Counted from the stretch's first letter, positions 1-9,878 are shown. The stretch: 39,560 nucleotides of DNA from Candidatus Flexicrinis affinis (GCA_016716525.1 JADJWE010000003.1:1-39560); one strand, 5' to 3'. Notes: a model not told the origin generated them from the sequence alone. Translations and numbers: made by a program.

Positions 1-552
1 GCCGGTCGACGGCAGTGCCAGCTAGCACATCGCCGGGCGTGACGCGCGTTCCGTCGATCAGCGCGTCGCGCTCCACGACCCCGACCACCGTACCGGCAAG
101 AGTCGATCTCGCCGGGCTGGCTAGACGCCGGGCATCTCGGCGGTTTCGCCGCCGAGCAGCACTACACCGATCTCGCGGCACGCCTCCGCAACACCGCGCA
201 CAACTGTGGCGATCTGCTCGGCGTCGAGCTTGCTGCTGGCGACATAGTCCATGAAGAACAACGGGCGACCGCCTTGCACGAGGATGTCGTTGACGCAGTG
301 GTTGACCAGATCGCGGCCGATCGTGTCCCAGCGGTTCATGCGCGCGGCGACCATCGTCAAATTGCCGACGCCGTCCGTGGACGACACGAGGATCGGCGCG
401 GTCATCGCCTTGATCTCGCTGGCGTCGGCCTGCAAGCCGCCGAACGCGCCCATCTCGCTGAGTACGGCGCGGGTGTAGGTGCTGCGCACGTAGCCCTTCA
501 TCAGCTCGGTGGCGCGCGTGCCAGCGGTGATGTCCACCGCCCGCACGGGCAT
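1..552 (-). CDS. purM: Phosphoribosylformylglycinamidine cyclo-ligase (AIR synthetase), partial at window edge
   Basis: PurM closes the imidazole ring of FGAM to AIR in de novo purine synthesis (cytosolic, ATP-dependent). The N-terminal half is visible: the VDITAGTRATELMK opening, the FGG segment, the STDGVG nucleotide-binding motif, the NHCVNDILVQGG stretch with the DYVASSKLD region, and the GGETAEMPGV motif. After that motif a stop interrupts the frame near position 121. The following bases in shifted frames read PGEID and then LAGTVVGVVERDALIDGT, the normal PurM continuation, so at least two one-base indels lie around 100-121. The gene runs off the left edge. The start is taken as the ATG at 552, although an equivalent upstream start in another frame (AYARAGVDI) is possible. 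It follows purD with essentially no gap, a common purine gene order. Confidence 0.9.
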
Positions 553-1818
553 AGGCGGCCTGCGGCGGGCGTCCGATGTCGCGGCGGTACTGCATGCCGT
601 CGAACTGCACCTGCGAGACGATGAAGTACGCCGTTTGCAGCGCGTCGTCCCAGCGTCGGTCCGACGGCGCTGACGGCCAACACGCGACCGCCGGCAGTCA
701 CCACCTGATGCCCTTGCAGAGCTGTGCCGGCGTGATAGATCTCGACCGACTCCGGGAAGCTGCGCCGGCAGTTGAATCGGGTCGCCGCGGCGCGGATCGG
801 CCAGATAGTTGGCGGCAGCAAGGACGACGGTCGCACACACACGCCGTCCAGCCAACGCACCTGATCGCGGCGCAGCGTGCCGTCGATGCACGCCTCGAAG
901 ATGTCGAGCAGATCGCTGTCCAACAGCGGCAGAATGGCCTGCGTCTCCCGGGTCGCCAAAGCGGACGTTGAACTCAGCGTTCGCACGCCGTCGGGTGTCA
1001 GCATCAAGCCGGCGTACAGCACGCCAACGAATGGCGTCCCGCGCGCCGCCATGCCATCGACCGCTGGCTGAAGCACGCGCCGCACGATTTGATCGACCAT
1101 CGTCTTCCGGGATATCCGGCACCGGCGCATACGCACCCATGCCGCCGGTATTCGCCGCGATCACCATCGCCAATCCGCTTGTGGTCGCGCGCGGGCGGCA
1201 TCGGCACGACCGTCTTGCCATCGCAGAACGCCAGTACGGACAGTTCGGTCCGTCAATCGCTCCTCGATGATGACCGTCGCGCCGGCGGTGCCGAAGGGCC
1301 GAATCGCGCATCAGGTGTGTGACCGCCGCGGCCGCGTCGTCGCGGTCGTCGCACACGATCACGCCTTTGCCGGCGGCCAGCCCCGTCGGCCTTGACGACC
1401 ACCGGGTGCTTACAGGTCTCCAAATAGCGCAGCGCAGCGACATAGTCGCTGAACGTCGCGTGCTCTGCGGTCGGGATGCCTACCTTGCGCATGAACTCCT
1501 TCGAGAACGCCTTGGACGACTCGAGCTGGGCGGCGGCTTTGGTCGGCCCGAAGGCGCGAATGCCTGCCGCTTGGAGCGAGTCGATCATTCCTTCGGCCAA
1601 CGGGGCCTCCGGGCCCGACGACGACCAGACCGATCTGGCGGTGGCGTGCGAAGTCGATCAGCGCTGCGTGATCTTTCGGGTCAAGCTCGACGTTGGTGCC
1701 GAGCACGGCTGTTCCCGCATTGCCGGGCATGACGTAGAGCGCATCTACGCGGCTCGACCGGCGCAGCGCAACCGCAATCGCGTGTTCGCCCGCCGCTGCC
1801 AACAATCAATACGTTCAC
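553..1818 (-). CDS. purD: Phosphoribosylamine-glycine ligase (GAR synthetase), frameshifted
   Basis: PurD ligates glycine to phosphoribosylamine, an early step of purine synthesis, with an ATP-grasp fold. The GTG start at 1818 gives VNVLIVGSGG, then in successive frames EHAIAVALRRSSRVDALYV, PGNAGTAVLGTNVELD, GIRAFGPTKAAAQLESSKAF, the ATP-grasp segment HPVVVKADGLAAGKGV, RGTPFVGVLYAGLMLTPDG, the EFNVRFGDP metal-binding motif, ILPLLDSDLLDIFEACIDG and IYHAGTALQGHQVVTAGGRV. These pieces lie in three different frames, so at least four one-base indels are needed; the order and spacing are exactly those of an intact PurD of about 420 residues. No stop can be assigned near 553 without another indel, so the 3' end is approximate. 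It is probably co-transcribed with purM. Confidence 0.88.
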
Positions 1819-1951
1819 GGCGACCCCTGTCGCATTGGCTGCCTGATACACCCTATTTTAGCTGCGGCGGCGCACCGGTCATCGTTTATATGTGCGCTCC
1901 CGTGCCGCAATAACGGGGTTGTAGGGCAATCTTCCCGCAGATGGATCAGCT

Positions 1952-2749
1952 ATGACGCAACTATCAGATCTGAAAGGTAAGTGGGCGCTGGTCACCGGCG
2001 CATCGGCGGGTTGGGCGAAGAGTTCGCGCGACAGATGTCCGCTGCCGGGACCAATCTCGTGCTCGTCGCCCGCCGCGAAGACCGGTTGAACGCTGTCGCG
2101 GACGAGCTCTCAAAGGCGCACGGCATCCAGACCAAAGTGATCGCCGCCGACCTCAGCCTGCCGGACGTGCCGCAAGCGATCTACGATCAGCTCCGTGCTG
2201 ACGGTATCGGGGTCGACGTGTTGATCAGCAACGCCGGCTCCGGCCTGTACGGCAAGTTCACGGATATCGCATGGGAGCGCGAGCAGCAGATGCTCGACAT
2301 CGATATTGCGACGGTGGTGCGCATGACACGTCTGTTCGTGCCGGATATGGTCGCGCGCAAATTCGGCTACGTGCTACAGGTCGCGTCGATCGGCGCGTTC
2401 CTCCCCAGCCCGCTGTACGCCCAGCTACTCGGCCGCCAAGGCATTCGTCCTCAGCTTCAGCGAAGCGATCAATTTCGAACTGCGCGGCAGCGGCGTAAGC
2501 GTCACGACCACCTGCCCGGGTGTGACTCGCACCGAGTTCCACGACGTCAGCGGCCAGCAGTACACGCTGTTCCAACGCTTCACGCTTATGGAGCCAGAGC
2601 CGTGCGTCCGCGCGTCGATTAACGCGATGCTGCGGCGGAAGGCGAGCATCGTGCCGGGTGTTCTGAACGCGCTGATGGTCTGGACCCTTCGCCTGACGCC
2701 GCGCCGCATGATGACGGCGCTGGCCCACCGTACGATGCAGTCAAACTAA
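1952..2749 (+). CDS. Short-chain dehydrogenase/reductase (SDR), frameshifted twice
   Basis: A classical NAD(P)-dependent SDR oxidoreductase of about 266 residues; the substrate cannot be told. The ATG at 1952 gives MTQLSDLKGKWALVTGASAG, the Rossmann TGxxxGxG nucleotide motif, but one base is missing at about 2010 so that LGEEFARQ continues in the next frame. Further motifs are ISNAGSG (NAG motif), VASIGAF with the catalytic Ser region, and the catalytic Tyr-x3-Lys, read as YSAAK after removing one extra C at about 2425. The C-terminus is PGVTRTEFHD followed by a basic tail ending at 2749. The two indels compensate. The last 27 bases including the stop belong to a 29-bp sequence that is repeated at 3590, on the other side of the toxin-antitoxin pair. 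Confidence 0.88.
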
Positions 2750-2751
2750 CG
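2723..2751 (+). repeat. Direct repeat, left copy, over the SDR stop codon
   Basis: This 29-bp segment begins GCCCACCGTACGATGCAGTC and recurs at 3590-3618 with 27 of 29 bases identical. It encodes the last residues of the SDR (AHRTMQSN) and its stop; one of the two differences (T here, C in the right copy) creates that stop. The two copies bracket the toxin-antitoxin genes. Confidence 0.85.
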
Positions 2752-2892
2752 GCGAGTGGCAAGCGTATCGAGCGTCTGGGTTTTATGCCGAAGCGTCAAT
2801 ACCGATGCTCTCTGTTCGTATGTCTGATAACGAGCGGAGACGGAAAGAACTCGGTGTAGAATGGCGCTAGGAAGAGATCGAGGACTACGGTC

Positions 2893-3142
2893 ATGAGCAC
2901 GCTCGAACGCGAGATTATCGAGAAATTTCATCAACTTCACCCCGATGCCAAACGGCGTGTGCGTGCATTGATCGAGCAAGAGCTGCTGTCGACGCTGAGC
3001 AGGCTGATATGTCCTCATTCGACTTTGATGCGTGGTGGGCAGACATCGATGCGTTACAAGCCGACATTCGGTCGCGGATCGGCAAGACCGGAACTGTTGG
3101 CGCGCTTTCGCTGCTCGATGAACTGCGCGAGGAGCCTCTTGA
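2893..3142 (+). CDS. Antitoxin of a VapBC-like pair, frameshifted
   Basis: Small protein of about 83 residues preceding a PIN toxin. It starts MSTLEREIIEKFHQL with a GAGG ribosome-binding site about 10 bp upstream, continues through a charged helix (PDAKRRVRALIEQE), and then in the next frame reads AVDAEQADMSSFDFDAWW, DALQADIRSRIGKTGTV and SLLDELREE. One indel lies near 2985 and another just before the end. With the second one corrected, the stop TGA at 3140-3142 overlaps the toxin start TTG at 3139 as TTGA, the usual coupling of TA pairs. A possible -10 box TAGAAT lies at 2857-2862, with no clear -35 box. The family is not certain: it could be VapB-like or DUF2281-like. Function is inferred from position and size. 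Base composition is less GC-rich than the flanks. Confidence 0.6.
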
Positions 3143-3575
3143 GCGATATCGTTCTGGACTCAGGATCTTTCATCGCCAGCGTCTTTCCAGAAACACTCTC
3201 CACAAGCGCAGCAGCTTATCAAGTACCTGCAGGACGAGAACACGACGCTCCATGACCGGTTCTACTTCGATACGAATTTGTCGCAGTTTGTCGCAAGGCG
3301 GTTTTTCAAGGGCGCGTGACGGTTGAAGAAGGACTACGCGCGCGCGATAGACTGCTTGATTATCCCATCACCCTTCATTTCAACAGCGCGTTGCTCAAGC
3401 GGGGATACGAGTTGGCAGCGACGTATAACCGCCCCACCGCCTATGATGCACAATACCTCGCCGTGGCCGAACAACTTTCCTGCGCGTTTTGGACAGCCGA
3501 CGAGCGTATGTTCAACGCGATGAAAGACCGGTTTCGAGCATTCATTGGCTGGGGAACTGGACGACAGCAACGTAA
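3139..3575 (+). CDS. PIN-domain ribonuclease toxin (VapC-like), frameshifted
   Basis: VapC-type PIN toxins are Mg-dependent RNases. About 145 residues are pieced from three frames: LSDIVLDSGSFIASVFPE with the first acidic residue (VLDSG); QLIKYLQDENTTLH; then PVLLRYEFVAVCRKAVFQGR with the middle Glu; LLDYPITLHFNSALL; YELAATYNRPTAYDAQYLAV with the conserved YDAQYLA Asp; and FWTADERMFNA with the terminal acidic pair. These are the four acidic PIN positions in order. Frameshifts lie near 3215, 3250 and 3550. The last corrects the tail to end at TAA 3573-3575; uncorrected, the frame runs on into repeat DNA to 3741. The TTG start overlaps the antitoxin stop. Confidence 0.78.
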
Positions 3576-3589
3576 TCACGCCATCGCCC

Positions 3590-3618
3590 GCCCACCGTAC
3601 GATGCAGTCGAACCAACG
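3590..3618 (+). repeat. Direct repeat, right copy, downstream of the toxin
   Basis: This is the second copy of the 29-bp repeat of 2723-2751, differing at two positions (A to G, T to C). It lies 14 bp after the toxin stop. In the SDR reading frame it would encode the same C-terminal residues (AHRTMQSN) and continue, so it looks like the original or a duplicated 3' end of the SDR gene. Confidence 0.85.
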
Positions 3619-3621
3619 CGC

Positions 3622-3672
3622 GCTGGGGCGCTGCCCCACACCCCGGCAGGAGTTTGCACTCCTGCACCCTCC
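3622..3672. repeat. Partial copy of the dispersed multi-hairpin element
   Basis: This starts with GGGGCGCTGCCCCACACCCC, as in the copies at 9397 and 29766, followed by a perfect hairpin GCAGGAGT-TTGC-ACTCCTGC at the place where the other copies carry a CCAGAAGGC-type hairpin. The later hairpins of the full element are not recognisable here. It lies between the toxin and the 3' end of murJ. Confidence 0.65.
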
Positions 3673-3737
3673 TTACTCGCGATGAAATCGCAAATAAGAG
3701 TGTCCGGAGCAGCGAAAGCCCATTGGAAGAATCTCCT

Positions 3738-5296
3738 TTAGCCCCGCAACCGGCGGAAGACGCGCCGCAGCATCGACAGTTCTTCGAGGCGCAGAATCAC
3801 ACCCAGTGCCAGATAAGTCGCGCCGCAGGCGGCGAGGCTCAGGCCGACACCGACGATTTCGTTGAGCGTGTTGGTGCCGGAACAACGGGGCGAGCGCCTG
3901 CATCACGAGCAGGCCGATCGCCGCCATCCCCAGCGAGGCAACGAGGCCCCGCGCGAACGTGCCGATCAGCCGCTGGTTGGCGAACACCGGTCCGCGGCGC
4001 GTGAGCAATACGGCCGAGATGCTCGCGTGCGTGACGTGCCGACCGCGTCAGCCAGCATGAGTGCGTAGAGATCGAAGGTCGGGAACAGCAGCACGGCGGC
4101 GATCGCATAGACGATCAGACTGGCGACACCGACCAGCGCCGGAGTCAGCGTGTCCTGACGCGCATAGAACGCGTAGACCAGCAGCAGATCCCACGCGGCA
4201 AACGGCAGGCCGATCACGTACAGCCGCAGTGCCAGCGCGGTGATGCCGGTGTCGTACGGCGTGAACGCGCCGTGCTCGAACACGAGCTGAACGATCGGCA
4301 CGGCCAGCACGGCCAGCGCCAGCGCCGCCGGCAGGATCAGCACGGTGGTCATGCGCAGGCCGAGGCCAAGCGTGTCGGCGAATGATTGGCCTTCCGGCGC
4401 ATCACCGTCCCGTTCCGCGACGGCGGCGCGGCTGAGCGTCGGCAATACCGCCGCGCTGATCGCCGTTGCGACCAGACCCTGCGGGAACTGAATGAGCGTC
4501 GTCGCCCACTGCATGTAGTTGTTGCCATGATCGATCAGTGCGCGTGCCGCGAGGGCGTAGGTAAAGAACCGCGTGGTGATGAGATCGACGATCAGCGAGC
4601 CGATAACCGGCACGTACAGCCGGCCGATCCGGCGCAGCACCGGCGCCACCAGCGGATCGCGCCAGTGCAACGACAGGCGCAGTCTGCCGGACCGCAGGCC
4701 GTAAAAGCTGAAGCGCGAGCTGTGCCGCCGCCGCCGCAATCCACGCCACCGCCGCCGCTTCGATCTGGCGAGACCCGCCGAGGATCAACGTGACGGCCAC
4801 CATCGTGCCGTTGAAGACCGCCGCGGCCAGCGCCGGATAGGTGAAGATGCGCAAGGCATACAGCGCGCCGCTGTACAAGGCGAACAAGCACATCAGCAGC
4901 AGTGCCGGCGCGGTCAGCCGGATCAGGCCGGCCGTCTCCTCCACCGTCGCCGCGTCACCGCCGATGATGCGCGCGATCGGGCGAGCACGACGACGGCCAG
5001 CGCCAGCACCACGATCCCGGCCAGCGCCGCCAACACGCGCCACAGGGATCGCGCCCGTGCTTCGAGTCGATCTCGCTGAGCACCGGCACGATGGCGCTGT
5101 TGACGTGGCCGGCGATCAGCAGATCGAACAGCGAACGAGTGACGAGTACGGCGTTATTGAACGCTTCGAGCGCCCGCGACGCGCCGAACAAGTTCGACAG
5201 GACCACCTCGCGGCCCAGGCCCAACACACGGCTGGCGATGTTCCCAGCGGCGATGATGGCCGATGCACGGGCGATAGACGGCGGTCGGGCGGACAT
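3738..5296 (-). CDS. murJ: Lipid II flippase MurJ (MviN family), frameshifted
   Basis: A polytopic inner-membrane MOP-family flippase that exports lipid II for peptidoglycan synthesis. ATG at 5296. The N-terminus shows the family signature: ASAIIAAGNIASRVLGLGRE, then LSNLFGASRALEAFNNA and LFDLLIAGHVNSAIVPVLSE. Later segments in other frames are LIRLTAPALLLMCLFALYSG, ALRIFTYPALAAAVFNG, LYVPVIGSLIVDLITT, ALIDHGNNYMQWATTLIQFP, VFEHGAFTPYDTGITALAL, YAFYARQDTLTPALVG and a C-terminal helix near GLVASLGMAAIGLLVMQAL. The end reads LEELSMLRRVFRRLRG and a TAA. The span of about 519 residues fits the family. At least four one-base frameshifts (about 5050, 4985, 4700 and 4000-3870). It is the last gene of a likely pgeF-rfaE2-murJ operon. 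Confidence 0.87.
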
Positions 5297-5319
5297 GGGT
5301 GTTCGGCTTGGTGTCGGTG

Positions 5320-5789
5320 TTAGGGCGCGGCGCGGATGCGGGCGATCAGCGCGGTGGTGCTGCGCTCCGGCACAGGTCGATCAGCTCGACGCGCCCGCCG
5401 AGGTTTTCGACCAGCTCGCGCTCCGGGAAGCGGCTTGTCGTGATAGTCACCGCCTTTGACGTAGATGTCGGGCCGCAGCATCTCGATGACCGCGTTGGCC
5501 GTGTCCTCCTCGAATACGATGACGGCCGTGACTGGCTTGAGCGCATCGATCAGCGCGGCGCGTTCGACGGCGGGCGTGTACGGCCGCCCTCGCCTCTGAG
5601 CCGACGGGTCGACTCGTCGCCGTTGACGCCGACGAACAACGCGTCACCCAGGCGGCGGGCGGCCTGCAAATACTGGACGTGGCCGATGTGCAACAGGTCG
5701 AAATGGCCGTTGGTAAAGACGACCGAACGGCCGGTATCGGCGAAGGTGTTGCGCAGCAGGACGGCTTCGGGCAGGCTCAGGACAGGCAT
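5320..5789 (-). CDS. rfaE2: RfaE2/HldE-type adenylyltransferase, frameshifted
   Basis: A cytidylyltransferase-like nucleotidyltransferase of about 156 residues. ATG at 5789: MPVLSLPEAVLLRNTF, then VVFTNGHFDLLHIGHVQYLQ with the HxGH catalytic motif of the superfamily, and ARRLGDALFVGVNGDESTRRLRG. In further frames come AVIVFEEDTANAVIEMLRPDIYVKGGDY-type sequence and LPERELVENLGGRVELIDL, and the corrected end reads PERSTTALIARIRAAP with a stop at 5320. The STTALI ending is typical of the ADP-heptose adenylyltransferase branch (RfaE2/HldE C-domain); glycerol-3-phosphate cytidylyltransferase is the alternative. At least two indels (about 5590 and 5375). Its start overlaps the end of pgeF by 13 bp; 23 bp separate it from murJ. 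A heptose pathway for envelope or glycan is only an inference. Confidence 0.78.
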
Positions 5790-6554
5790 ATCAGCGCCCC
5801 GAACCGGCCGGTCATGCCCTTCTCGGCACGGTGGCTGAAGAAGTCGTCGGTGCGCTCGGCGGTGCACACGCCCACAACTTCGATCCGTTCGACGCCAGCG
5901 TTGGCGAGGTCGCGCCGGTTGGCCTCCCACAGGTCGAAGTAGGCCGTGCCATCGGATGGATCGCGGCGGATCAGCCTGTCGATGTCGCCGAAATAGGTGT
6001 GTGCGGCGCGCACAACCTCCTCGCCAACCCCGGTAACGGCGCGGGCCGATGGAGGGCCCCACGCCGGCCTGCACGTCGGCGGGGTTGGTACCGTAGGCGT
6101 GAGTCATTGCGCGGATCAACGAGGAAGCCGCACCACGCACCGTGCCACGCCAGCCCGCGTGGGCAATACCGATCACCCCGCGCACCGTATCGACCGCGAG
6201 GATCGGCGTGCAGTCGGCGAAGCGCATGGTCAACACCACGTCGTGCCGGTCGGTGATCATGCCGTCCGCTTGCGCCAGCCAGCGCCGGTCGCGCGAGGGG
6301 CGCAGCACGCGCACCGTTTCGTTGCCGTGTACCTGCCACGTCGTCGTCATGCGCTGCGGGTCAACGCGCATCGCCTCCGCCATGATCTCGTGATTGCGCC
6401 GCACGTTGTCCTGCGAATCGCCGATGAATCCGCCCGTGTTGAGCGATCCGAACGGCTCCGGGCTGACGCCGCCGTGCCGCGTAAATACCGCGTGGGTCGT
6501 GCCTTCGAAACCGTCGAAGGTGTAATACGGCACCGGGCCGTCGATGCGCTGCAT
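5777..6554 (-). CDS. pgeF: Peptidoglycan editing factor PgeF / YfiH-family polyphenol oxidase, one frameshift
   Basis: The YfiH/YlmD/PgeF family is a Cu/Zn-type purine nucleoside phosphorylase or laccase fold; E. coli PgeF (YfiH) removes wrong residues from peptidoglycan precursors. ATG at 6554 (MQRIDGPVPYYTF), with AAGGA just upstream. Visible motifs are AVFTRHGGVSPEPFGSLN, WQVHGN (metal His), MRFADCTPILAVD (metal Cys) and GIAHAGWRGTV (metal His), the three ligands of this family. Near 6045 the frame shifts after AGVGPSIGP and resumes at VRAAHTYFGDIDRLI, ending FSHRAEKGMTGRFGALICLS at 5777. About 259 residues, normal for the family. It is first in the operon with rfaE2 and murJ; an envelope role fits those neighbours. 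Confidence 0.87.
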
Positions 6555-6582
6555 GAGGTTTCCTTTTGAACCGCACCGCGGC

Positions 6583-6591
6583 ATTATAGCA
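6583..6591 (-). promoter_or_regulatory. Extended -10 promoter upstream of pgeF
   Basis: On the minus strand TGC directly precedes a perfect TATAAT (6588-6583), a TGn extended -10 box, 29 bp upstream of the pgeF ATG. No good -35 is seen at 17 bp, which is usual for extended -10 promoters. Confidence 0.5.
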
Positions 6592-6641
6592 AACGTTGGG
6601 CGGGGGTTCGCCCCTGTACACGCAGCTACAAGGACACGGTC

Positions 6642-9392
6642 ATGCGTCGACTTCCTGCCGTGCTGACGATCGCCGCCGCCGCGATTGCGCTTACCCTGCT
6701 CGGGTTTCATCACGTCGCGTTCAACGGCCTGATCTTCGGCAAAGGCGATGCGTTCCATTACTTTACGCCGCTGTGGGCCGCGCGCGACGTGGCGCTGCGG
6801 TCATTCGACCTACCGATGTGGACGGATCAGGTGTTCATGGGCGTGCCACTGCTGGCCGACTCGCAGCTTGGCACCTTCTATCCGCCGAACTGGCTCACCG
6901 TGTGGCTGCCGGCGTGGGACGCGCTCAAGGTCAGCGTGCTGATTCATGTCGCGTGGGCAGCGGCTGGTGCGCTGGTGCTGGCCCGGCGCAGTGTAGGACT
7001 CGGCCTCGTTCCGGCGCTGGTCGCAGCGGCCGTGTTTGCGTTGGGTGGATACGTCGGCGCGCATGTCGAACAGATCAACCAGCTTCAGGGGATCGCGTGG
7101 ATGCCGTGGGCGGCGGCGTGTTTTCTACCTCCAGCCAACAGTGCACAAAGTCGGGGCGGACGAATCGTCTCGCTGATCGCATTGGCGGGCGTTCTGGCGC
7201 TGATCGCCCTCAGCGGGCATACGCAAACGCTGTTCATCACCGGCGTGATGCTGGGCGTGTTGGCACTCGTCCCACGCGGTGAACGCGGCGCTCGGGACAT
7301 GGCGGCGGGCATTGGCCTGCGCGTGGCCGGGTTGGCGGCAGCGGCGGCGATCGCGCTGGCGTTGGCCGCAGTACAGATTCTGCCGACACTGGAACTCACT
7401 GGCTTGAGCAACCGATCGGGCGGGTTTTCGGCGCTGGCGGCGATGGCGTTTAGCTGGAACCCGAACCTCGCCGCACGCGGCCTGCTGCCCAGCCTCGACG
7501 GGCAGGTGTTCGGTGAATATGTCGCGTATCTCGGCGTGTTCGGGCTGGGATTGGCGGTGTGGGGCGCGTTATATGGCCGCCGCGCGCGCTGGCCGTGGCT
7601 GATCCTCACGGTCGTCGGCGTCGTGCTGGCGCTGGGGCTGTACACGCCGATCTACTGGGTGCTTGCCGAACTGCCGGGCTTCAACCTGTTTCGCGTGCCG
7701 GCGCGTTGGCTGGCGTTCGTGGCGTTAGGCGGCGCGATGCTGGCCGGCCTCGGCGCGGACGCGCTGCTCAAGCGCACTGCCGCCAAGCCCAACCGCGGTC
7801 TGCTCGCCGCTGTCGGGTTGATCGCCGCGCTGGCCGTCTTGAGCGTATGGCGCGCGCCTGCCGCCGCGGCCGAAGTCGACGGATCAGCCAGCCCGACCGT
7901 CTCGACCATCCTATTCTGGGCGGCGGCCGGTCTGATGTTCGCCAACGTCGTGCTGCTCTCGCGGCAGACGGCGCGCCGTGGACTGCTGACCGTGCTGCTG
8001 GTGGGGATCACCGCCGGCGAACTGGCGATTGCCGCCACCAACATGCCGCATGCCGATCTGGTCGATCCAGCCGCGGCCAGCGACCCGCGGTTGACCGCGT
8101 ATCAGATCGAGGCGGATGGCGGCGGACGGCTGTTGTCGATCTCCAACGGCTACTTCGACACGTACGACCACGACGCCCTGCTCGACTATTACGACTTGGT
8201 CGGCATGACCGAACGCGCGGCAAAGGCGGGACTGACCGCCGCCAAGCTGGAAGGAGTTACAGGCGCCGAATTTCCCACTGCTGTACGGCCTGTCGACCGC
8301 CGACGGCTTCGGCGGCGGGTTGGTGCCAACCGTGTACTACTCGGCGTTCTCGGCGCTGCTGCTGCCGGAAGGCGAGCCGCGTACGCAGGACGGACGGTTA
8401 CGTGAGCTGCTCGCGCTGCCGGCGTGCCTCGGCGCGTGCGTGCCGGAGAATCGGTGGCTCGACCTCGCCGGCGTCAAATACCTCGTCCTCGACAAGACCG
8501 CCGACCGGTTCTACGACGACATCCAGTTCGACGTCAGCCTGCCGGTGCGCCTGTCCGGCGGAGGCACGTCGCAGTCCGGGTCGGTCAGTCCAACGTTCGC
8601 GGCCGATGAACTGCATGTGTTGCTCGCCGGCGACCCATCCAATCTGCGGGCGTGGTTCAATGTCCGCCCCACGGTCGAGATGACTCTCATTGACGCCCGC
8701 CAAGTCGACGACCGACTAACGTTGGCGCGCTTCACTGCCGCGCTGACATCCGTCGAAAGCGTCGCGCTCCGCAGCGATCGGAGGACATCACTGTGCGCGC
8801 TGCTACGCTTGTGGATACCCGTTCCGGCGCGTTCGACATGGTGCCGCTGGGCGGCTGGGACAAGCTGCTTTCAAGCGATATCAAGCTCTACCGGCGCCAG
8901 TCCGGCACGGTCGTGTGGCCATTCCTCGCCCGTGTCGACACCGTCCTGCCCGACTCGTGGGACGGCAGCGAGGCGGCCATCGAACGCATGCGCGATCCGG
9001 CTTTCGATCCGCTGACCGCCGCGGTCGTCCACGGCGCGCCGGACGATCTGGCTACGCCATCCGCCGACATCCCGGCCCTCAGCCGTGTCGTATCGTACAC
9101 GAAGGCCGGCACCCACAGCGAAGCGACCGTCGTCAACACGGCGTCCGTGCCGCTGGCATTGGTGTTCAACACGGCCTACTTCCCGGGCTGGCAGGCAACC
9201 CTCGACGGCGCGGACACCCCCCTGTACCGCGCGGACATTATGTTCCAAGCGGTGATCATCCCGCCCGGCGAACACACGGTCACCGTCGACTACCGACCGC
9301 CGTGGGTTCGGCCACTGCTGGCCTTTGCAGCCTTCGCGTGGGCGGCGTGGATCCTTGCATTGTTCGCCACCGTTCGCCTCAGCAGACGCTAG
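6642..9392 (+). CDS. YfhO-like polytopic membrane protein, frameshifted twice
   Basis: A large membrane protein (about 916 residues when spliced) of the YfhO type. ATG at 6642 with AAGGA about 9 bp upstream. The N-terminal half holds a signal-anchor helix and many hydrophobic helices (for example LVPALVAAAVFALGGYVGA, VSLIALAGVLALIALSGHT and LILTVVGVVLALGLYTP), with an extracytoplasmic motif GKGDAFHYFTPLW and the family-typical LPGFNLFRVPARWLAF. The C-terminal half is soluble and ends with the conserved YfhO segment FNTAYFPGWQATLDG, RADIMFQAVIIPPGEHTV, then DYRPPW and a final TM helix. One indel near 8250 (corrected: LQAPNFPLLYGLSTADG) and one near 8780 (DITVRAATLVD). In Firmicutes, YfhO is linked to glycosylation of lipoteichoic acid; the substrate here is unknown. 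Confidence 0.8.
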
Positions 9393-9396
9393 AGCT

Positions 9397-9538
9397 GCGG
9401 GGCGCTGCCCCGAACCCCGCCAGAAGGCTTTCGCCCTCTAGACTCCCCATCCCGCGGATTGATCCCGCGTGCGGGATCAATCCGCAGATAGAGGTCAAGG
9501 GGTGCCAATCCCTTGTGGAGGTGCGGAGGCGAAGCCTT
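9397..9538. repeat. Dispersed multi-hairpin element, copy 1
   Basis: This begins 5 bp after the preceding stop codon. In order it holds GGGGCGCTGCCCC, an AGAAGGC hairpin, a perfect 15-bp-arm hairpin at 9454-9485 (GCGGATTGATCCCGC, 2-nt loop, then its complement), and a CAAGGG/CCCTTG hairpin. The same order is found at 29766-29900, with different stem sequences but conserved pairing. No gene is seen in it. Confidence 0.75.
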
Positions 9539-9548
9539 TGCCTGCAAC

Positions 9549-9878
9549 CTACAACGCGTCGATATCGAGCAGTGGAATCACGTAGATGACAGGCTGTTCG
9601 TAGGGGTGTGCGGCGCGGATGGCGTCGACGACCGAACGGCCCTGCGAACGGGCACAAAAGGTCTCGATGCGCCACTCGTCAACGGCGTTGATCTGGCCGA
9701 CCATGCCGACGTGCGGATTGGCATCTTCGGCCGGCTTGAAGCGCCCGCGCCCGGTATTGGTGAAGGCACAGTGGGTGTAACTGCCGATCTGTCCGCCGCC
9801 GGCGGACGCGATGGCGTCGAGCACGGCGTCGACGTGCGACTCCGGCACGGTGGTGACGATGTACAGATCGTCGGTCAT
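9549..9878 (-). CDS. Nif3/YqfO-like PII-fold small protein
   Basis: A 109-residue protein beginning MTDDLYIVTTVPESHVDAVL and continuing GGGQIGSYTHCAFTNTGRGR, FKPAEDANPHVGMVG, WRIETFCARSQGRSVVDAI and AHPYEQPVIYVIPLLD. The GxGxxGxYxxCxF pattern, the GRGRFKP stretch and the AHPYExPxYxxxPL ending match the stand-alone homologues of the CutA/PII-like domain inserted in Nif3 (YqfO) proteins. The biochemical role of these small versions is not established; binding of a metal or small ligand in a trimer is plausible. The ATG overlaps the stop of the upstream glycosyltransferase gene (ATGA), so the two are translated together. Intact. Confidence 0.75.
   Translation of the reverse strand: MTDDLYIVTTVPESHVDAVLDAIASAGGGQIGSYTHCAFTNTGRGRFKPAEDANPHVGMVGQINAVDEWRIETFCARSQGRSVVDAIRAAHPYEQPVIYVIPLLDIDAL

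Noticed and set aside
9454..9485. Strong 15-bp hairpin as a simple rho-independent terminator
   Set aside because: No T run follows, and it is one part of a repeated multi-hairpin element.
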